64,000 nt of DNA, taken from assembly GCA_020846935.1 (NCBI GenBank), contig JADLCY010000014.1:248001-312000 (forward strand), given 5' to 3'. The first letter of the stretch is position 1. Each line of letters begins with the position of its first letter. Both the position numbers and the translations under genes were made by a program. Shown here one piece after another: positions 27,639 to 36,162 of the stretch. Origin of the DNA: Gemmatimonadaceae bacterium (GTDB lineage Bacteria > Gemmatimonadota > Gemmatimonadetes > Gemmatimonadales > Gemmatimonadaceae). Under the pieces are notes generated by a model. That model searched no databases, was not told the DNA's origin, and saw only the letters and a program-made list of their open reading frames with translations.

Positions 27639-28369
27639 TCGAGGATGTCGCGATGCGTCAGGTCGAGGTGCAGCGGCGTGACGGAGATGTAGCCATCACT
27701 GACGGCCTGGAAGTCGGAATCCGGGGCGCCCGACCAGGAGAACTCGCCCCCACCGATCCAGTAGATCTCGCGGCCGTACGGGTCGCGCATTGGCATGATC
27801 GAGTTGGAGTACACGCGACGCCCCAGCCGCGTGAGCTTGATCCCCTTTACCTCCGACGCCGGGCGCGGCGGGAGATTGACGTTGAGGAGGGTCTGCTCCG
27901 GAAACGCGGAGAGCGACGTCAGGTGGCGCAGCAGCGGCGCGAGCACCTCCACCTGCTCGTCCAGCTTGCCGATATCGGCGCGCAGATCGCCGCCGGCGAA
28001 CGAAATGGCGATCGACGGCACGCCTAACGCGAGGCCCTCCATGGCGGCGGCGACGGTCCCGGAATAGAGGACGTCCTCGCCCATGTTCTGGCCGTGGTTG
28101 ATGCCGCTCAGCACGAAGTCGGGGCGCGCGTCCATGAGCACCTCGATCGCGATCATCACGCAGTCGGTCGGCGTTCCATCCACCTGAAACCGGCGCTCGC
28201 CCCGCCTGACGGGTCGCAGCGGGTGATGGAGGGTCAGCGAGTGGCTGGTTGCGCTCTGCTCGCGATCGGGCGCTACCACGGTCACCTCGCCGATCTGCTC
28301 GGCGGCGCGTACGAGACAGTCCAGGCCATGGGCGAGGATGCCGTCGTCGTTGGAGCAGAGGAGCCGCAT
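27608..28369 (-). CDS. surE: 5'-nucleotidase SurE
   Basis: 253 residues. The metal-binding N-terminus MRLLCSNDDGILAHGL, DREQSATSHSLTLHHPL and SGINHGQNMGEDVLYSGTVAAAMEG are SurE signatures. It dephosphorylates nucleoside monophosphates. The ATG is preceded by GTTAGGTCC, one copy of the heptamer family GTTAGGY. It follows the MerR-type gene by 33 bases and overlaps pcm. Confidence 0.95.
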   Translation of the reverse strand: MRLLCSNDDGILAHGLDCLVRAAEQIGEVTVVAPDREQSATSHSLTLHHPLRPVRRGERRFQVDGTPTDCVMIAIEVLMDARPDFVLSGINHGQNMGEDVLYSGTVAAAMEGLALGVPSIAISFAGGDLRADIGKLDEQVEVLAPLLRHLTSLSAFPEQTLLNVNLPPRPASEVKGIKLTRLGRRVYSNSIMPMRDPYGREIYWIGGGEFSWSGAPDSDFQAVSDGYISVTPLHLDLTHRDILECSERWWRTP

Positions 28370-28402
28370 GGACCTAACGCTAACCGAGCCCGGCCGGGGT
28401 CG

Positions 28403-28795
28403 CTACGGTGGCGGGGGCGGTCCGTCGGGCGTCGCGGGCACCGGCACCACGCCCTCGACGACCTGGATGAGCGACTCGAGTGCTGACTCCAGTTCGACCA
28501 GCGTCTCCGTGGCCAGCGCATCGCGCGCGGCGACTTTCAGCGTGCCTCCCTTGCGGAACTCGTCGATCTTCTGGCGTGCACCGTCGATCGTGTACTTCTC
28601 GGTGTACAGCAGGTGCTTGACGAGCTGGATGAGCTCCACCTCGCGTCGCTGGTACACGCGATTGCCCGAGCGATTCTTTGCGGGGCTCAGGAATCGAAAC
28701 TGGCTTTCCCAGTAGCGCAGGACGTGCGGCTTGAGGTCCGTGAGTTCGCACACCTCGCCGATCGAGAAGAACTCCTGAACGGGATCGCTCCGCAT
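28403..28795 (-). CDS. MerR-family transcriptional regulator
   Basis: 130 residues. The N-terminal winged helix-turn-helix (FFSIGEVCELTDLKPHVLRYWESQF, residues about 9-33) is MerR type, followed by a short helical region and a Pro-rich tail. No metal-binding Cys pattern is seen, so it does not look like a metal sensor. Genes of this kind next to gpsA or surE are common in related phyla. The ATG overlaps the gpsA TGA by one base. Its target promoter is not evident. Confidence 0.88.
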   Translation of the reverse strand: MRSDPVQEFFSIGEVCELTDLKPHVLRYWESQFRFLSPAKNRSGNRVYQRREVELIQLVKHLLYTEKYTIDGARQKIDEFRKGGTLKVAARDALATETLVELESALESLIQVVEGVVPVPATPDGPPPPP

Positions 28796-29787
28796 CAGTC
28801 ACGCTCCGGTCGCAGTTCGCGGCCCATCAGCTCGGCAATCGCATCACGCGGAGGACATCCCTCGAACAGCACGCGTGCCACGGCGTGGGCAATCGGCATC
28901 TCCACCGCGTGGCGCTCGGCCAGCGCGAGCGTGCTCTCCGCCGTGACCACGCCCTCGGCCACGCTCTCCTTTCCCGCCAGCACCTCGGCCAGCTGACGAC
29001 CTCGCCCCACCTCGATCCCGACCGCGCGGTTGCGACTCAGGGCGCCCGTGCACGTGAGCACGAGATCGCCCATCCCCGCGAGGCCGGCGAAGGTGTCGGC
29101 GCGCGCGCCAAGTGCGACGCCGAGTCGGGTCATCTCGGCCAGACCGCGTGTGATCAGGGCCGCCCGCGAGTTGAGGCCGAGTCCAACGCCCTCGGCAATG
29201 CCTGTCGCCACGGCCATTACGTTCTTGAGCGCACCGCCGAGTTCCACGCCGGTGACGTCATCGTTCGTGTAGACGCGCACGGTGCCGGTACCAATTGCCT
29301 GCTGCACCAGTTGGCTCGCCTCGTCACTCCTCGACGCCGCCACGATCGCTGTCGGCTGGCCCTCGGCCACCTCGAGCGCAAAGCTCGGACCCGAAAGCGC
29401 CACGACCGGGCGGTTCGGCACTTCCTGCTCGACCACGTCGGTCATCAGCCCCAGCGAGCCTCGTTCAATGCCCTTCGTGGCGACCACGAGGGTGGCACGT
29501 GTGGAGATCGCCGCTGAGGCGGCGCGCGCCACGGGGCGCAGAACGTGTGACGGCGCGGCGAACACCACGCACTCTGCCGTAGCGACCGCTGCTCCGAGAT
29601 CGCCGTTCGCCTTCACCGCATCGCACAGTCGCGCGCCGGGAAGGAAGCGCGGGTTGGCGTGGATGGCATTCACGTGCTCCACGACGTCTGCCTCGCGCGC
29701 CCAGAGCGTGACCTCGTGCCCGCGCTGCCCAAATACATGGGCCAGCGCGGTACCCCAGGCGCCGCCACCCACCACGGCGCACCGCAT
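28795..29787 (-). CDS. gpsA: Glycerol-3-phosphate dehydrogenase [NAD(P)+]
   Basis: 330 residues from ATG 29787; the longer open frame to 30156 shadows plsY. The nucleotide-binding motif VVGGGAWGTALAHVF, the segment KGIERGSL, VALSGPSFALEV, and the catalytic region ELGGALKNVMAVATGIAEG identify GpsA. It makes sn-glycerol 3-phosphate, the substrate of the acyltransferase PlsY encoded just upstream. The two genes overlap by TGATG. Confidence 0.96.
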   Translation of the reverse strand: MRCAVVGGGAWGTALAHVFGQRGHEVTLWAREADVVEHVNAIHANPRFLPGARLCDAVKANGDLGAAVATAECVVFAAPSHVLRPVARAASAAISTRATLVVATKGIERGSLGLMTDVVEQEVPNRPVVALSGPSFALEVAEGQPTAIVAASRSDEASQLVQQAIGTGTVRVYTNDDVTGVELGGALKNVMAVATGIAEGVGLGLNSRAALITRGLAEMTRLGVALGARADTFAGLAGMGDLVLTCTGALSRNRAVGIEVGRGRQLAEVLAGKESVAEGVVTAESTLALAERHAVEMPIAHAVARVLFEGCPPRDAIAELMGRELRPERD

Positions 29788-30416
29788 CAGGATTGCACCG
29801 GTTTGCCGCCGAGGCGCGACTCCTCGCCGCGCCGCAGCCGTCCGATGTTCGCCCGATGTGTCCATGCGACCATGGCCGCGATGATGACACTCAGCAGCGC
29901 CTGGTGCGAGGAGGGCCCGTACAGCACGGCTGCCGCCGCCGCGAGCGCGACCGCGCCGATCATCGACCCTAACGACACGAAGCGGGTCACTGCCACCGTG
30001 AGCAGGAACACGGTCAAGGCCACGCCGTAGGCTCCGGGAGCCAGCGCGGCGAACACGCCGGATGCCGTCGCGACACCCTTGCCACCACCCCTGAACATCC
30101 CGAGGTAAGGCTTCACGTGCCCGAGGATCGCGGCAACTCCCATCGCCGCCGGCCACCAGGAACTCCCGCCCGGCACGAAGATCGGGGCAAAGAACAGCGT
30201 GGGCACGGCGCCCTTGGCGGCATCGAGCAGCAGGACGATAACCGCCGCGGGTGCGCCGAGCGTGCGAAACACGTTCGTCGCGCCGAGGTTGCCGGAGCCA
30301 TGCTGGCGGAGGTCGATCCCACGCATCACGCGTCCCGCAAGCCAGGCGAACGGTGTGGACCCGAGCAGGTATGCTGCCCCGAGCCCCGCGACGCCCATAC
30401 CGGAAAATGCGTTCAC
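29787..30416 (-). CDS. plsY: Glycerol-3-phosphate acyltransferase PlsY
   Basis: 209 residues from GTG 30416, overlapping the der stop as GTGA. Five membrane segments are apparent. The family motifs are DLRQHGSGNLGATNVFR near residue 30, GHVKPYLGMFRGGGKGVAT near 100 and a third near residue 185. PlsY transfers an acyl group from acyl phosphate to glycerol 3-phosphate in the inner membrane; its usual partner plsX is not in the window. A TTA codon within GTTAGGG occurs near 29970. Confidence 0.93.
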   Translation of the reverse strand: MNAFSGMGVAGLGAAYLLGSTPFAWLAGRVMRGIDLRQHGSGNLGATNVFRTLGAPAAVIVLLLDAAKGAVPTLFFAPIFVPGGSSWWPAAMGVAAILGHVKPYLGMFRGGGKGVATASGVFAALAPGAYGVALTVFLLTVAVTRFVSLGSMIGAVALAAAAAVLYGPSSHQALLSVIIAAMVAWTHRANIGRLRRGEESRLGGKPVQS

Positions 30417-31720
30417 GCCGCCTTCCGTCGCATCACGACGCGCAGGGGGTTGCCCGTGAAGCCCCACGATTCCCTGAAGCCGTTGTGCAGGTAGCGGATG
30501 TAGTGCTCCTGCACGAGGTCCGGGTGGTTGCTGAAGACCGCGATCGTCGGCGGCGCCGTCTCGACCTGCGTGGCATACATCAACCGGATCTCGCGGCCCG
30601 CAGCCTGGGGCGGCTGACGGCGCGCCAGCAGTTCCTCGAGCCGCTTGTTCACCTGCGAGGTGGTGATGCGCTTGCTGCGCTCCGCCTCGACTTCCAGCAG
30701 CACATCCAGCACCCTGGTGACGCGCTGGCCGGTCTTTGCGGACGTGTAGATGAAGGGAATGAAGTTGAGGAACGGCGCCTTCTCGCGGGCCTCCTTCTCG
30801 AACTTCGCTGCGGTCTTGTCGTCCTTCTCCACCAGGTCCCACTTGTTGACGACGACGATGAGCCCTCGACCTGCTTCCCATGCCAGGTTGGCGATCTTGA
30901 GATCCTGGCCTTGCAAGCCGTCCGACCCGTCGATCAACAGGCAACAGATCTCGGCGCGCTCGATCGCCTTGCGAGAGCGCAGTGCCGAATAGAACTCGAT
31001 CCCTTCGTCCACGCGCGACTGCCGGCGGAGTCCCGCGGTATCCACGAAGATCAGTTCCCGGCCGTGATACTTCATGGCGGTATCGATCGCGTCGCGTGTC
31101 GTGCCCGCCTCGGCACTCACGACGAGCCGATCTTCGCCCAGCAAACGATTCACGAAACTCGACTTGCCGACGTTCGGGCGTCCGATCACGGCGATCCGCA
31201 GGCTCTCTTCGCTTTCCGGTGGCAGCGCGGGGATGCGGGCCACCAGCGCGTCGAGCAGGTCGCCGGACTGCTTGCCGCTCATCGCCGAGACCGGGATCGG
31301 GTCGCCGGCGCCGAGCGCGAAGAACTCGTAGTAGTCCGTGCTGCGCGGGTCGTCCGCCTTGTTGGCCGCGATCAGAAACGGCTTCCCCGCCTCGCGGAGC
31401 ATGGTGGCGATGCGGTGGTCGATCGGGTGCAGGCCTGCCTTTGCATCGACGACGAACAGCAGGAAGTCCGCCTCCTCGATCGCCTGCTCGACCTGCCGGC
31501 GAATCTCGACGTCCATGGCGCCCCGCGCATCGTCGGTGATCCCGCCTGTGTCGACGAGCCAGAACGCCGAACCCGCCCACTCGGCACGAGTGAAGTGTCG
31601 ATCGCGGGTGGTCCCGGCTTCATCACTCACGATCGCCGCCTGGTGACCGACGATGCGATTGAACAGGGCGCTCTTGCCAACGTTCGGCCGGCCCACGAGC
31701 GCCACGACTGGAAGACTCAC
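30413..31720 (-). CDS. der: Ribosome-assembly GTPase Der (EngA)
   Basis: 435 residues with two GTPase domains. The G1 motifs GRPNVGKSALFNRI near residue 10 and GRPNVGKSSFVNRL near residue 180 are followed by DTGG and DTAG, and by NKADD and NKWDL. A KH-like C-terminal domain ends the protein. Der is needed for 50S subunit maturation. ATGA-type overlap links it to the upstream DUF512 gene. Confidence 0.97.
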   Translation of the reverse strand: MSLPVVALVGRPNVGKSALFNRIVGHQAAIVSDEAGTTRDRHFTRAEWAGSAFWLVDTGGITDDARGAMDVEIRRQVEQAIEEADFLLFVVDAKAGLHPIDHRIATMLREAGKPFLIAANKADDPRSTDYYEFFALGAGDPIPVSAMSGKQSGDLLDALVARIPALPPESEESLRIAVIGRPNVGKSSFVNRLLGEDRLVVSAEAGTTRDAIDTAMKYHGRELIFVDTAGLRRQSRVDEGIEFYSALRSRKAIERAEICCLLIDGSDGLQGQDLKIANLAWEAGRGLIVVVNKWDLVEKDDKTAAKFEKEAREKAPFLNFIPFIYTSAKTGQRVTRVLDVLLEVEAERSKRITTSQVNKRLEELLARRQPPQAAGREIRLMYATQVETAPPTIAVFSNHPDLVQEHYIRYLHNGFRESWGFTGNPLRVVMRRKAA

Positions 31721-33018
31721 GCGATCAGGCTCCCGGTGCCGGCGACGATCCCCTCGTCCTGCAGCACATCGATGAAATCGTAGGATGGGAACACGGGAAT
31801 GGGCACCTGCGTGCGCACAGTCTCGAACGAGGCATCATCGAGGAAGATCCCATCGTCGTTGATCGTTTCCGCCGGGATCAGCGCGAGATCGAGATCGGTC
31901 CGACCGTCGAGCGCTCGTCTGATGTCAGCGCCCACCAGCAGCCCCGCCGTGGTGGTCGTGGGGCCAAAGAGCGAATTCTCGACCGGAATCATTTCGAACC
32001 GTGCGCCCGTTACCCCCTGGAGCTGTTCGAGCAACTTGGGCATGAGGTTGCGCATGGCAAGGCCGGTCACCACGCCGATGCGCCGCCCATCCAGCCGCGG
32101 GAGGTGCGGCAGGCCATTTCGCACCCGTCCGCGCAGTGAAGTCACGGCGCCGACGCCGTTTTCGATCTGTGGAAATTCTCCGTAGTGCTCCGCTTCCGGG
32201 AGCTCGGCGCCGGCCAGCAGGTACAGTTCGTCGGCGCCGTACACCCAGTGGTGTCCTCGTTCGTCGTGTGCGCGCGCCGCCCAGCGCTGCGTGACCTCGA
32301 GCAGCTCGCGTGCGCGCAGCTCGTCCATCGACTTGCCGGTGTACAGGTGCGAGAACTGCGTCAGGCCGACCGGGACGATCGCCACCGACAGACACGCGTC
32401 CTCGAACGCCCACAGGTCACGCAGCGACTGCTCAAGGACTTCGCCATCGTTGAGCCCAGGCACGACGACCATCTGGCCGTGGAACTGGATGCCGCCCGCC
32501 ACCAGGCGGGACAGCTGTTCGACGATGTTCGGGACGCGCGGGTTGTTGAGCAGCGTCTTCCGCGCCTCCCAGGGTGTCGCATGCACCGACACATACAACG
32601 GCGACAGGCGGTACTCGAGGATGCGCGCGAAGTCGCGCTCCTTGAGGTTGCTCAGCGTCGCGAAGTTGCCGTAGGCGAATGACAGGCGGTAATCATCGTC
32701 GCGGATGTAGAGCGGCTTGCGGAGGCCCTTGGGCAGTCCCTCGATGAAGCAGAACTCGCAGCGGTTGGCGCACCGCCGCACCGACGGTGGCTCCAGCTCG
32801 ACGCCGATCGCTTCGCCGTCCGGCCGCTCGATCTCGAAGACCACGGGCTCGCCGCCAGGGAGCACGACCTCGATTTCGAGCTCGTCGTCCGCGGTAAGGA
32901 ACTCCCAGTCCAGAAAGTCGTCGATCGCGCGCCCGTTGACGGACCTGATCTCGGTCCCCGGGACGATCTCGACTGCCTCGGCAATGCTACCGGGGAGAAC
33001 CCTGGCGACACGAACCAT
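31717..33018 (-). CDS. DUF512 radical SAM-like protein with N-terminal PDZ-type segment
   Basis: 433 residues. Residues 1-45 resemble a PDZ peptide-binding fold (VLPGSIAEAVEIVPGTEIRSVNGRAI). The cluster motif C83, C87, C90 (CANRCEFC) is of radical SAM spacing, and YVSVHATPWEARKTLLNNP is a conserved DUF512 segment. The C-terminal half is the DUF512 domain with GRRIGVVTGLAM and PVENSLFGPTTTTAGLL. Function is not established. The close linkage to der recurs in distant bacteria, suggesting a role in ribosome or RNA maturation (inference). It is the first gene after the promoter at 33106-33134. Confidence 0.87.
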   Translation of the reverse strand: MVRVARVLPGSIAEAVEIVPGTEIRSVNGRAIDDFLDWEFLTADDELEIEVVLPGGEPVVFEIERPDGEAIGVELEPPSVRRCANRCEFCFIEGLPKGLRKPLYIRDDDYRLSFAYGNFATLSNLKERDFARILEYRLSPLYVSVHATPWEARKTLLNNPRVPNIVEQLSRLVAGGIQFHGQMVVVPGLNDGEVLEQSLRDLWAFEDACLSVAIVPVGLTQFSHLYTGKSMDELRARELLEVTQRWAARAHDERGHHWVYGADELYLLAGAELPEAEHYGEFPQIENGVGAVTSLRGRVRNGLPHLPRLDGRRIGVVTGLAMRNLMPKLLEQLQGVTGARFEMIPVENSLFGPTTTTAGLLVGADIRRALDGRTDLDLALIPAETINDDGIFLDDASFETVRTQVPIPVFPSYDFIDVLQDEGIVAGTGSLIA

Positions 33019-33105
33019 GCTGCTCCTGGGGGCCTTCCCGCGCGGGGCCCGTCGCGAATTGAAACCTCACCACGCGACGCGCGAGGGGGACGTTGGACCT
33101 CAAGG

Positions 33106-33134
33106 ATTCTAGCAGGCCCGCTGGCGGATATCAA
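33106..33134 (-). promoter_or_regulatory. Sigma70-type promoter for the DUF512-der-plsY-gpsA run
   Basis: Read on the - strand, TTGATA (33129-33134) and TAGAAT (33106-33111) each match the consensus at five of six positions and are separated by exactly 17 bases. The predicted start near 33099 gives a leader of about 80 bases before the ATG at 33018. This is the best promoter match I saw in the window. Confidence 0.62.
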
Positions 33135-33192
33135 TGTCAGACTTGCACTTCAGTCCACTCACCGCACCCGGAATGGCAGGTGTCCTCGCAAG

Positions 33193-33228
33193 AAAAACGG
33201 GCGGAGTGGCCGTAGCCGCTCCGCCCGT
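33193..33228 (-). terminator. Intrinsic terminator of the secreted TPR-protein gene
   Basis: Read on the - strand, a 14-bp stem with one wobble pair (33215-33228 with 33197-33210) around a four-base loop is followed by a run of five T (33193-33197). It lies 20 bases past the stop codon, just before the promoter of the next unit. Confidence 0.82.
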
Positions 33229-33248
33229 GTGGTGCCGTTAGGCGTCGA

Positions 33249-34859
33249 TCAGCTGCCCGAAAACGGTGCGTACCTGAAGGCGACGACCCCTGCCCCCTCC
33301 ACTTCGACGCGGAAGGCCTTGGTGCCCTTTGCTGCGACCGCGGCCACCGGTGCTTCCTTGGCCGCGACGACCTTTCCGGTGGCGTCGAGGAACTCGAACT
33401 TCACGGCGTAGTCGGCCTGGGCTTCACCCAGGTTCTCGACGGTTCCGGCCAGCACGTGCTTGTCGCCGTCGTGGCTCCAGAGGTTGAACGCGACCTTTGC
33501 CTTGGCGTTCTGGTAGCGGTTGAAGTACTTGAGCAGCGAGTCGTTCTGCACCTTGTACTCCGCCTCACGCGGATCGAGGTCGGCCTTGATCCGGGCGGCA
33601 ATCGCGTTCTTCTGCGCCGTGGTGGTCTTCCGGTCGTTGGCCGCGTCGAGCGCCGCCTTGCGCAGCGAATCGATCACCACCTTTTGCGTCCGCGCCTGCG
33701 ACTGGTAGTTCAGCGCGAAGACCTGATAGGCCTCCGGGTTCTCGGGGTCGATGGCCACGAGCCGGCGCAGGTATGCGTCGGCGTCTGGGTAACGCTCGAG
33801 CTTCTGGAGCGTGAGCGCGATGTTGAAGAGGCCATCGCGACTGTAGGGGTTCTTCTTGAGTCCGGCCTCGAAGAGCATCGTGGCTTCCTTCGCCTTCTCT
33901 GCTCGCGCCGCGTTGACGGCGCCTTCGAAGAGCTGGCTCTCCGAATACTTGTCCGGGCTGGCGGCCATTGCGCCAAAGAATCGGTCGGCCGCGCTGGCGT
34001 CCCCGTTCATCGTCTGCGCGCGCGCCAACGCGGCTTCGGCCTTGGCGTCGCCCGGGAACTCCTGCAGGTAGCCCTGCAGCAGCGCAATCGTCTGGTCGAG
34101 CTTGGCCTTTTTCGCGCCCTCATCGGTCAGCGTCTCGGCGTGCCCGAGCATGAGGTTGGCCAGGTTGGTCATCGTCTGCTTGCGCTCGTCGACGAGGGCG
34201 GTGTCGCCCTTCATGAGCGCCGTCATCTTCGTGAACGACTCAGCCGCGCCGTTGATGTCGTCCTTGGCCTGTCGCGCGTTGCCCTGAATGTTGTAGGCGA
34301 TGTACGCGAGCTTGTAGCCGTCGTAGATGCTGAGGCCGCGCGTTGCGAGCGCGAGGGCGGAATCGACGTTCTGGCCGTTGTAGGCGTTGACCGCATTGTT
34401 GATGAGCGTCGCATAGACCTTGCGACGAGCTTCCTCCGTCTGGTCCTTGCAGCCTGGTCCGGCTGCGTCGACGATGTCGAACATCGAGTCGGCCGCCGCC
34501 ACGACGTCGATCGTGCCTTCACCCAATCCGAGCGCTGCCTTCTGCATGGGCGCGAGGCCATCCGGAGTACCGGCCAGTTCGGCGAAGGCATTGCCCATCA
34601 CCATGGCGCGCCCCGTCGGGTTCTGCTGGATCACCTTGGCTTCGTCCTTCGCGAGCTTGCCGAACGCTTCCTTGGCGGCGGCGATGACCTGGTCTGGCTT
34701 TCCCTGGAAGAGGGCGGCCTTGGCCATCGCGTTGTTGGCGTCCTTCACCTGGCCCGGCTTGCCAAGGTCGATGCTGCACTGCGGCGCCTGGGCATACAGC
34801 GCGGCGGGCGCCACCGCCAGCACGAAGCCGAGGGCCGCTGAACGTCGCTTGTAACTCAT
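33249..34859 (-). CDS. Secreted TPR protein with C-terminal FxLYD-like domain
   Basis: 536 residues. A Sec signal peptide ends at ALYAQA (about residue 24). The body is a chain of tetratricopeptide-like helices (DPENPEAYQVFALNYQSQAR, RDGLFNIALTLQKLERYPDA). The last 100 residues resemble an FxLYD beta-sandwich (VAGTVENLGEAQADYAVKFE type, then KFEFLDATGKVVAAKEAP). It is unusually rich in Lys and Ala for the region. A GGAG lies nine bases before the ATG. Monocistronic expression is suggested by the hairpin upstream and the strong terminator downstream. A periplasmic scaffold role is inference. Confidence 0.75.
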   Translation of the reverse strand: MSYKRRSAALGFVLAVAPAALYAQAPQCSIDLGKPGQVKDANNAMAKAALFQGKPDQVIAAAKEAFGKLAKDEAKVIQQNPTGRAMVMGNAFAELAGTPDGLAPMQKAALGLGEGTIDVVAAADSMFDIVDAAGPGCKDQTEEARRKVYATLINNAVNAYNGQNVDSALALATRGLSIYDGYKLAYIAYNIQGNARQAKDDINGAAESFTKMTALMKGDTALVDERKQTMTNLANLMLGHAETLTDEGAKKAKLDQTIALLQGYLQEFPGDAKAEAALARAQTMNGDASAADRFFGAMAASPDKYSESQLFEGAVNAARAEKAKEATMLFEAGLKKNPYSRDGLFNIALTLQKLERYPDADAYLRRLVAIDPENPEAYQVFALNYQSQARTQKVVIDSLRKAALDAANDRKTTTAQKNAIAARIKADLDPREAEYKVQNDSLLKYFNRYQNAKAKVAFNLWSHDGDKHVLAGTVENLGEAQADYAVKFEFLDATGKVVAAKEAPVAAVAAKGTKAFRVEVEGAGVVAFRYAPFSGS

Positions 34860-34882
34860 GGTGCTGAATCTCCGTCGGGTGA

Positions 34883-34901
34883 GCGCGCGAGGCTCGCGCG
34901 C
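34883..34901 (-). terminator. GC hairpin between larC and the TPR-protein gene
   Basis: GCGCGCGA and TCGCGCGC form a perfect 8-bp stem with a three-base loop in the 68-base gap. There is no T run, so it may be a weak terminator, a pause site or a leader structure of the downstream gene. Confidence 0.3.
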
Positions 34902-34927
34902 AGGGTGCGTACTACACGTGCGAGGAT

Positions 34928-36115
34928 CTACCGTTCCGCTGCGGCGAGCGCCGCGCGCGCCACGTCGGACGCTGTCCGACCCGTCGCGCGAGCAACCGCG
35001 AGCACGTCATCGAATTCCGCCTTACAGCGCCGCTCACCGTTAGGCAGCGTCGCGATCTTCACGCGCACGGTGTGGCTGCCCACCACCACCTCCCGTACCT
35101 CCCGCCGCAGACTCGTCCGTTCCACCGGCCATCGTCGGACGCCCAGCGTGGTGGTGTGCCGAAATACCAGCGATTCCAGCAGAGAAACATCACCCGGCGC
35201 GCAAAGGACTTCCAGCCGGGTGCCCGGGCGGCCCTTCTTCATGTGCGTGGCGATGAGCACGGCGTCCAGCGCCCCGGCGTTCAAGAGTTCCTGCGCCGCG
35301 CCCGAGAGTCCCTCCGCGGTCATGTCGTCGAGGTCGCAGGCGAGCACCACAAGGTGCTCCTGCGTGGCGGACCCGCGGTCCGTGTCTGCCAGAATGATGC
35401 GAAGCACGTTGGGGCGTCCAAGAAGGTCGCGCGTCCCGGCGCCAAACCCCGCGCGTCGCGGGACGAAGGCGACGGGCGGCGGTCCCTCCGCCAGCACGCG
35501 CACCAGCGCCGCGCCGGTGGGCGTCACGAGTTCGCCGGTCCCCTCGGGCCCAGGTCGCACGCGCTGCCCCTCGAGGAGGCGCATGGTCGCCGGAGCCGGG
35601 ACCGGGAGAACGCCGTGGGCGGCCCGCACGAAGCCGTCGCCGAGCGAGATGGTCCCACATGTGACGCGCGTCACGCCCAGCTGCTCGAAGCCCCAGATTC
35701 CGCCGACCACGTCAAGGATCGCGTCGACCGCTCCCACCTCGTGCAGGTGGACGCGATCCGCGGGGACGCCGTGCGCTTCACCTTCGATCTCCGCAATTGC
35801 CCGGAACGCCGCGCCAGCGCGTGACGCCACACCGGCCGGCAGTCTCGCGGCTTCCACGAGCTTCAGGATTTCGTCGATGTGGCGACCGTGCGGTTGTTCG
35901 GGGATGTCGAAGTCGACTTTCGTGGCGGCGATCCCGCCACGGGAGACCTTTGCGATCCGAACGCCCACGCCACCAAGGCCAAGGCGCGCCGGCAGCGACT
36001 CGAGCCACCCCGAGGAGAGCCCCACGTCGACCAGGGCGCCGAGGGTCATGTCGCCCGAGATGCCACTGAAGGGATCGAGAATGGCCTGCACAGGCGCCGA
36101 AATGAGAGGTTCCAC
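34928..36115 (-). CDS. larC: Nickel-pincer cofactor biosynthesis protein LarC
   Basis: 395 residues as one uninterrupted frame, whereas the Lactobacillus gene needs a frameshift. The N-terminal AILDPFSGISGDMTLGALVDVG, the segment VHLHEVGAVDAILDVVGG and the late LACDLDDMTAEGL are LarC/DUF111 hallmarks. LarC inserts nickel into the dithiodicarboxylate precursor of the cofactor used by lactate racemase and relatives. No larA, larB or larE is nearby; flanking genes are threonine synthase and the TPR protein. The client enzyme is unknown. Confidence 0.9.
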   Translation of the reverse strand: MEPLISAPVQAILDPFSGISGDMTLGALVDVGLSSGWLESLPARLGLGGVGVRIAKVSRGGIAATKVDFDIPEQPHGRHIDEILKLVEAARLPAGVASRAGAAFRAIAEIEGEAHGVPADRVHLHEVGAVDAILDVVGGIWGFEQLGVTRVTCGTISLGDGFVRAAHGVLPVPAPATMRLLEGQRVRPGPEGTGELVTPTGAALVRVLAEGPPPVAFVPRRAGFGAGTRDLLGRPNVLRIILADTDRGSATQEHLVVLACDLDDMTAEGLSGAAQELLNAGALDAVLIATHMKKGRPGTRLEVLCAPGDVSLLESLVFRHTTTLGVRRWPVERTSLRREVREVVVGSHTVRVKIATLPNGERRCKAEFDDVLAVARATGRTASDVARAALAAAER

Positions 36116-36162
36116 CGTGGTGCAAGATAGCGCTCGCCTGCGCCGACGAACCCGCAGGGACG

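Noticed and set aside
29787-31580. A 597-codon open frame whose C-terminal part is PlsY
   Set aside because: The N-terminal 390 codons are a frame-shifted shadow of der; plsY starts at GTG 30416 in a GTGA overlap.
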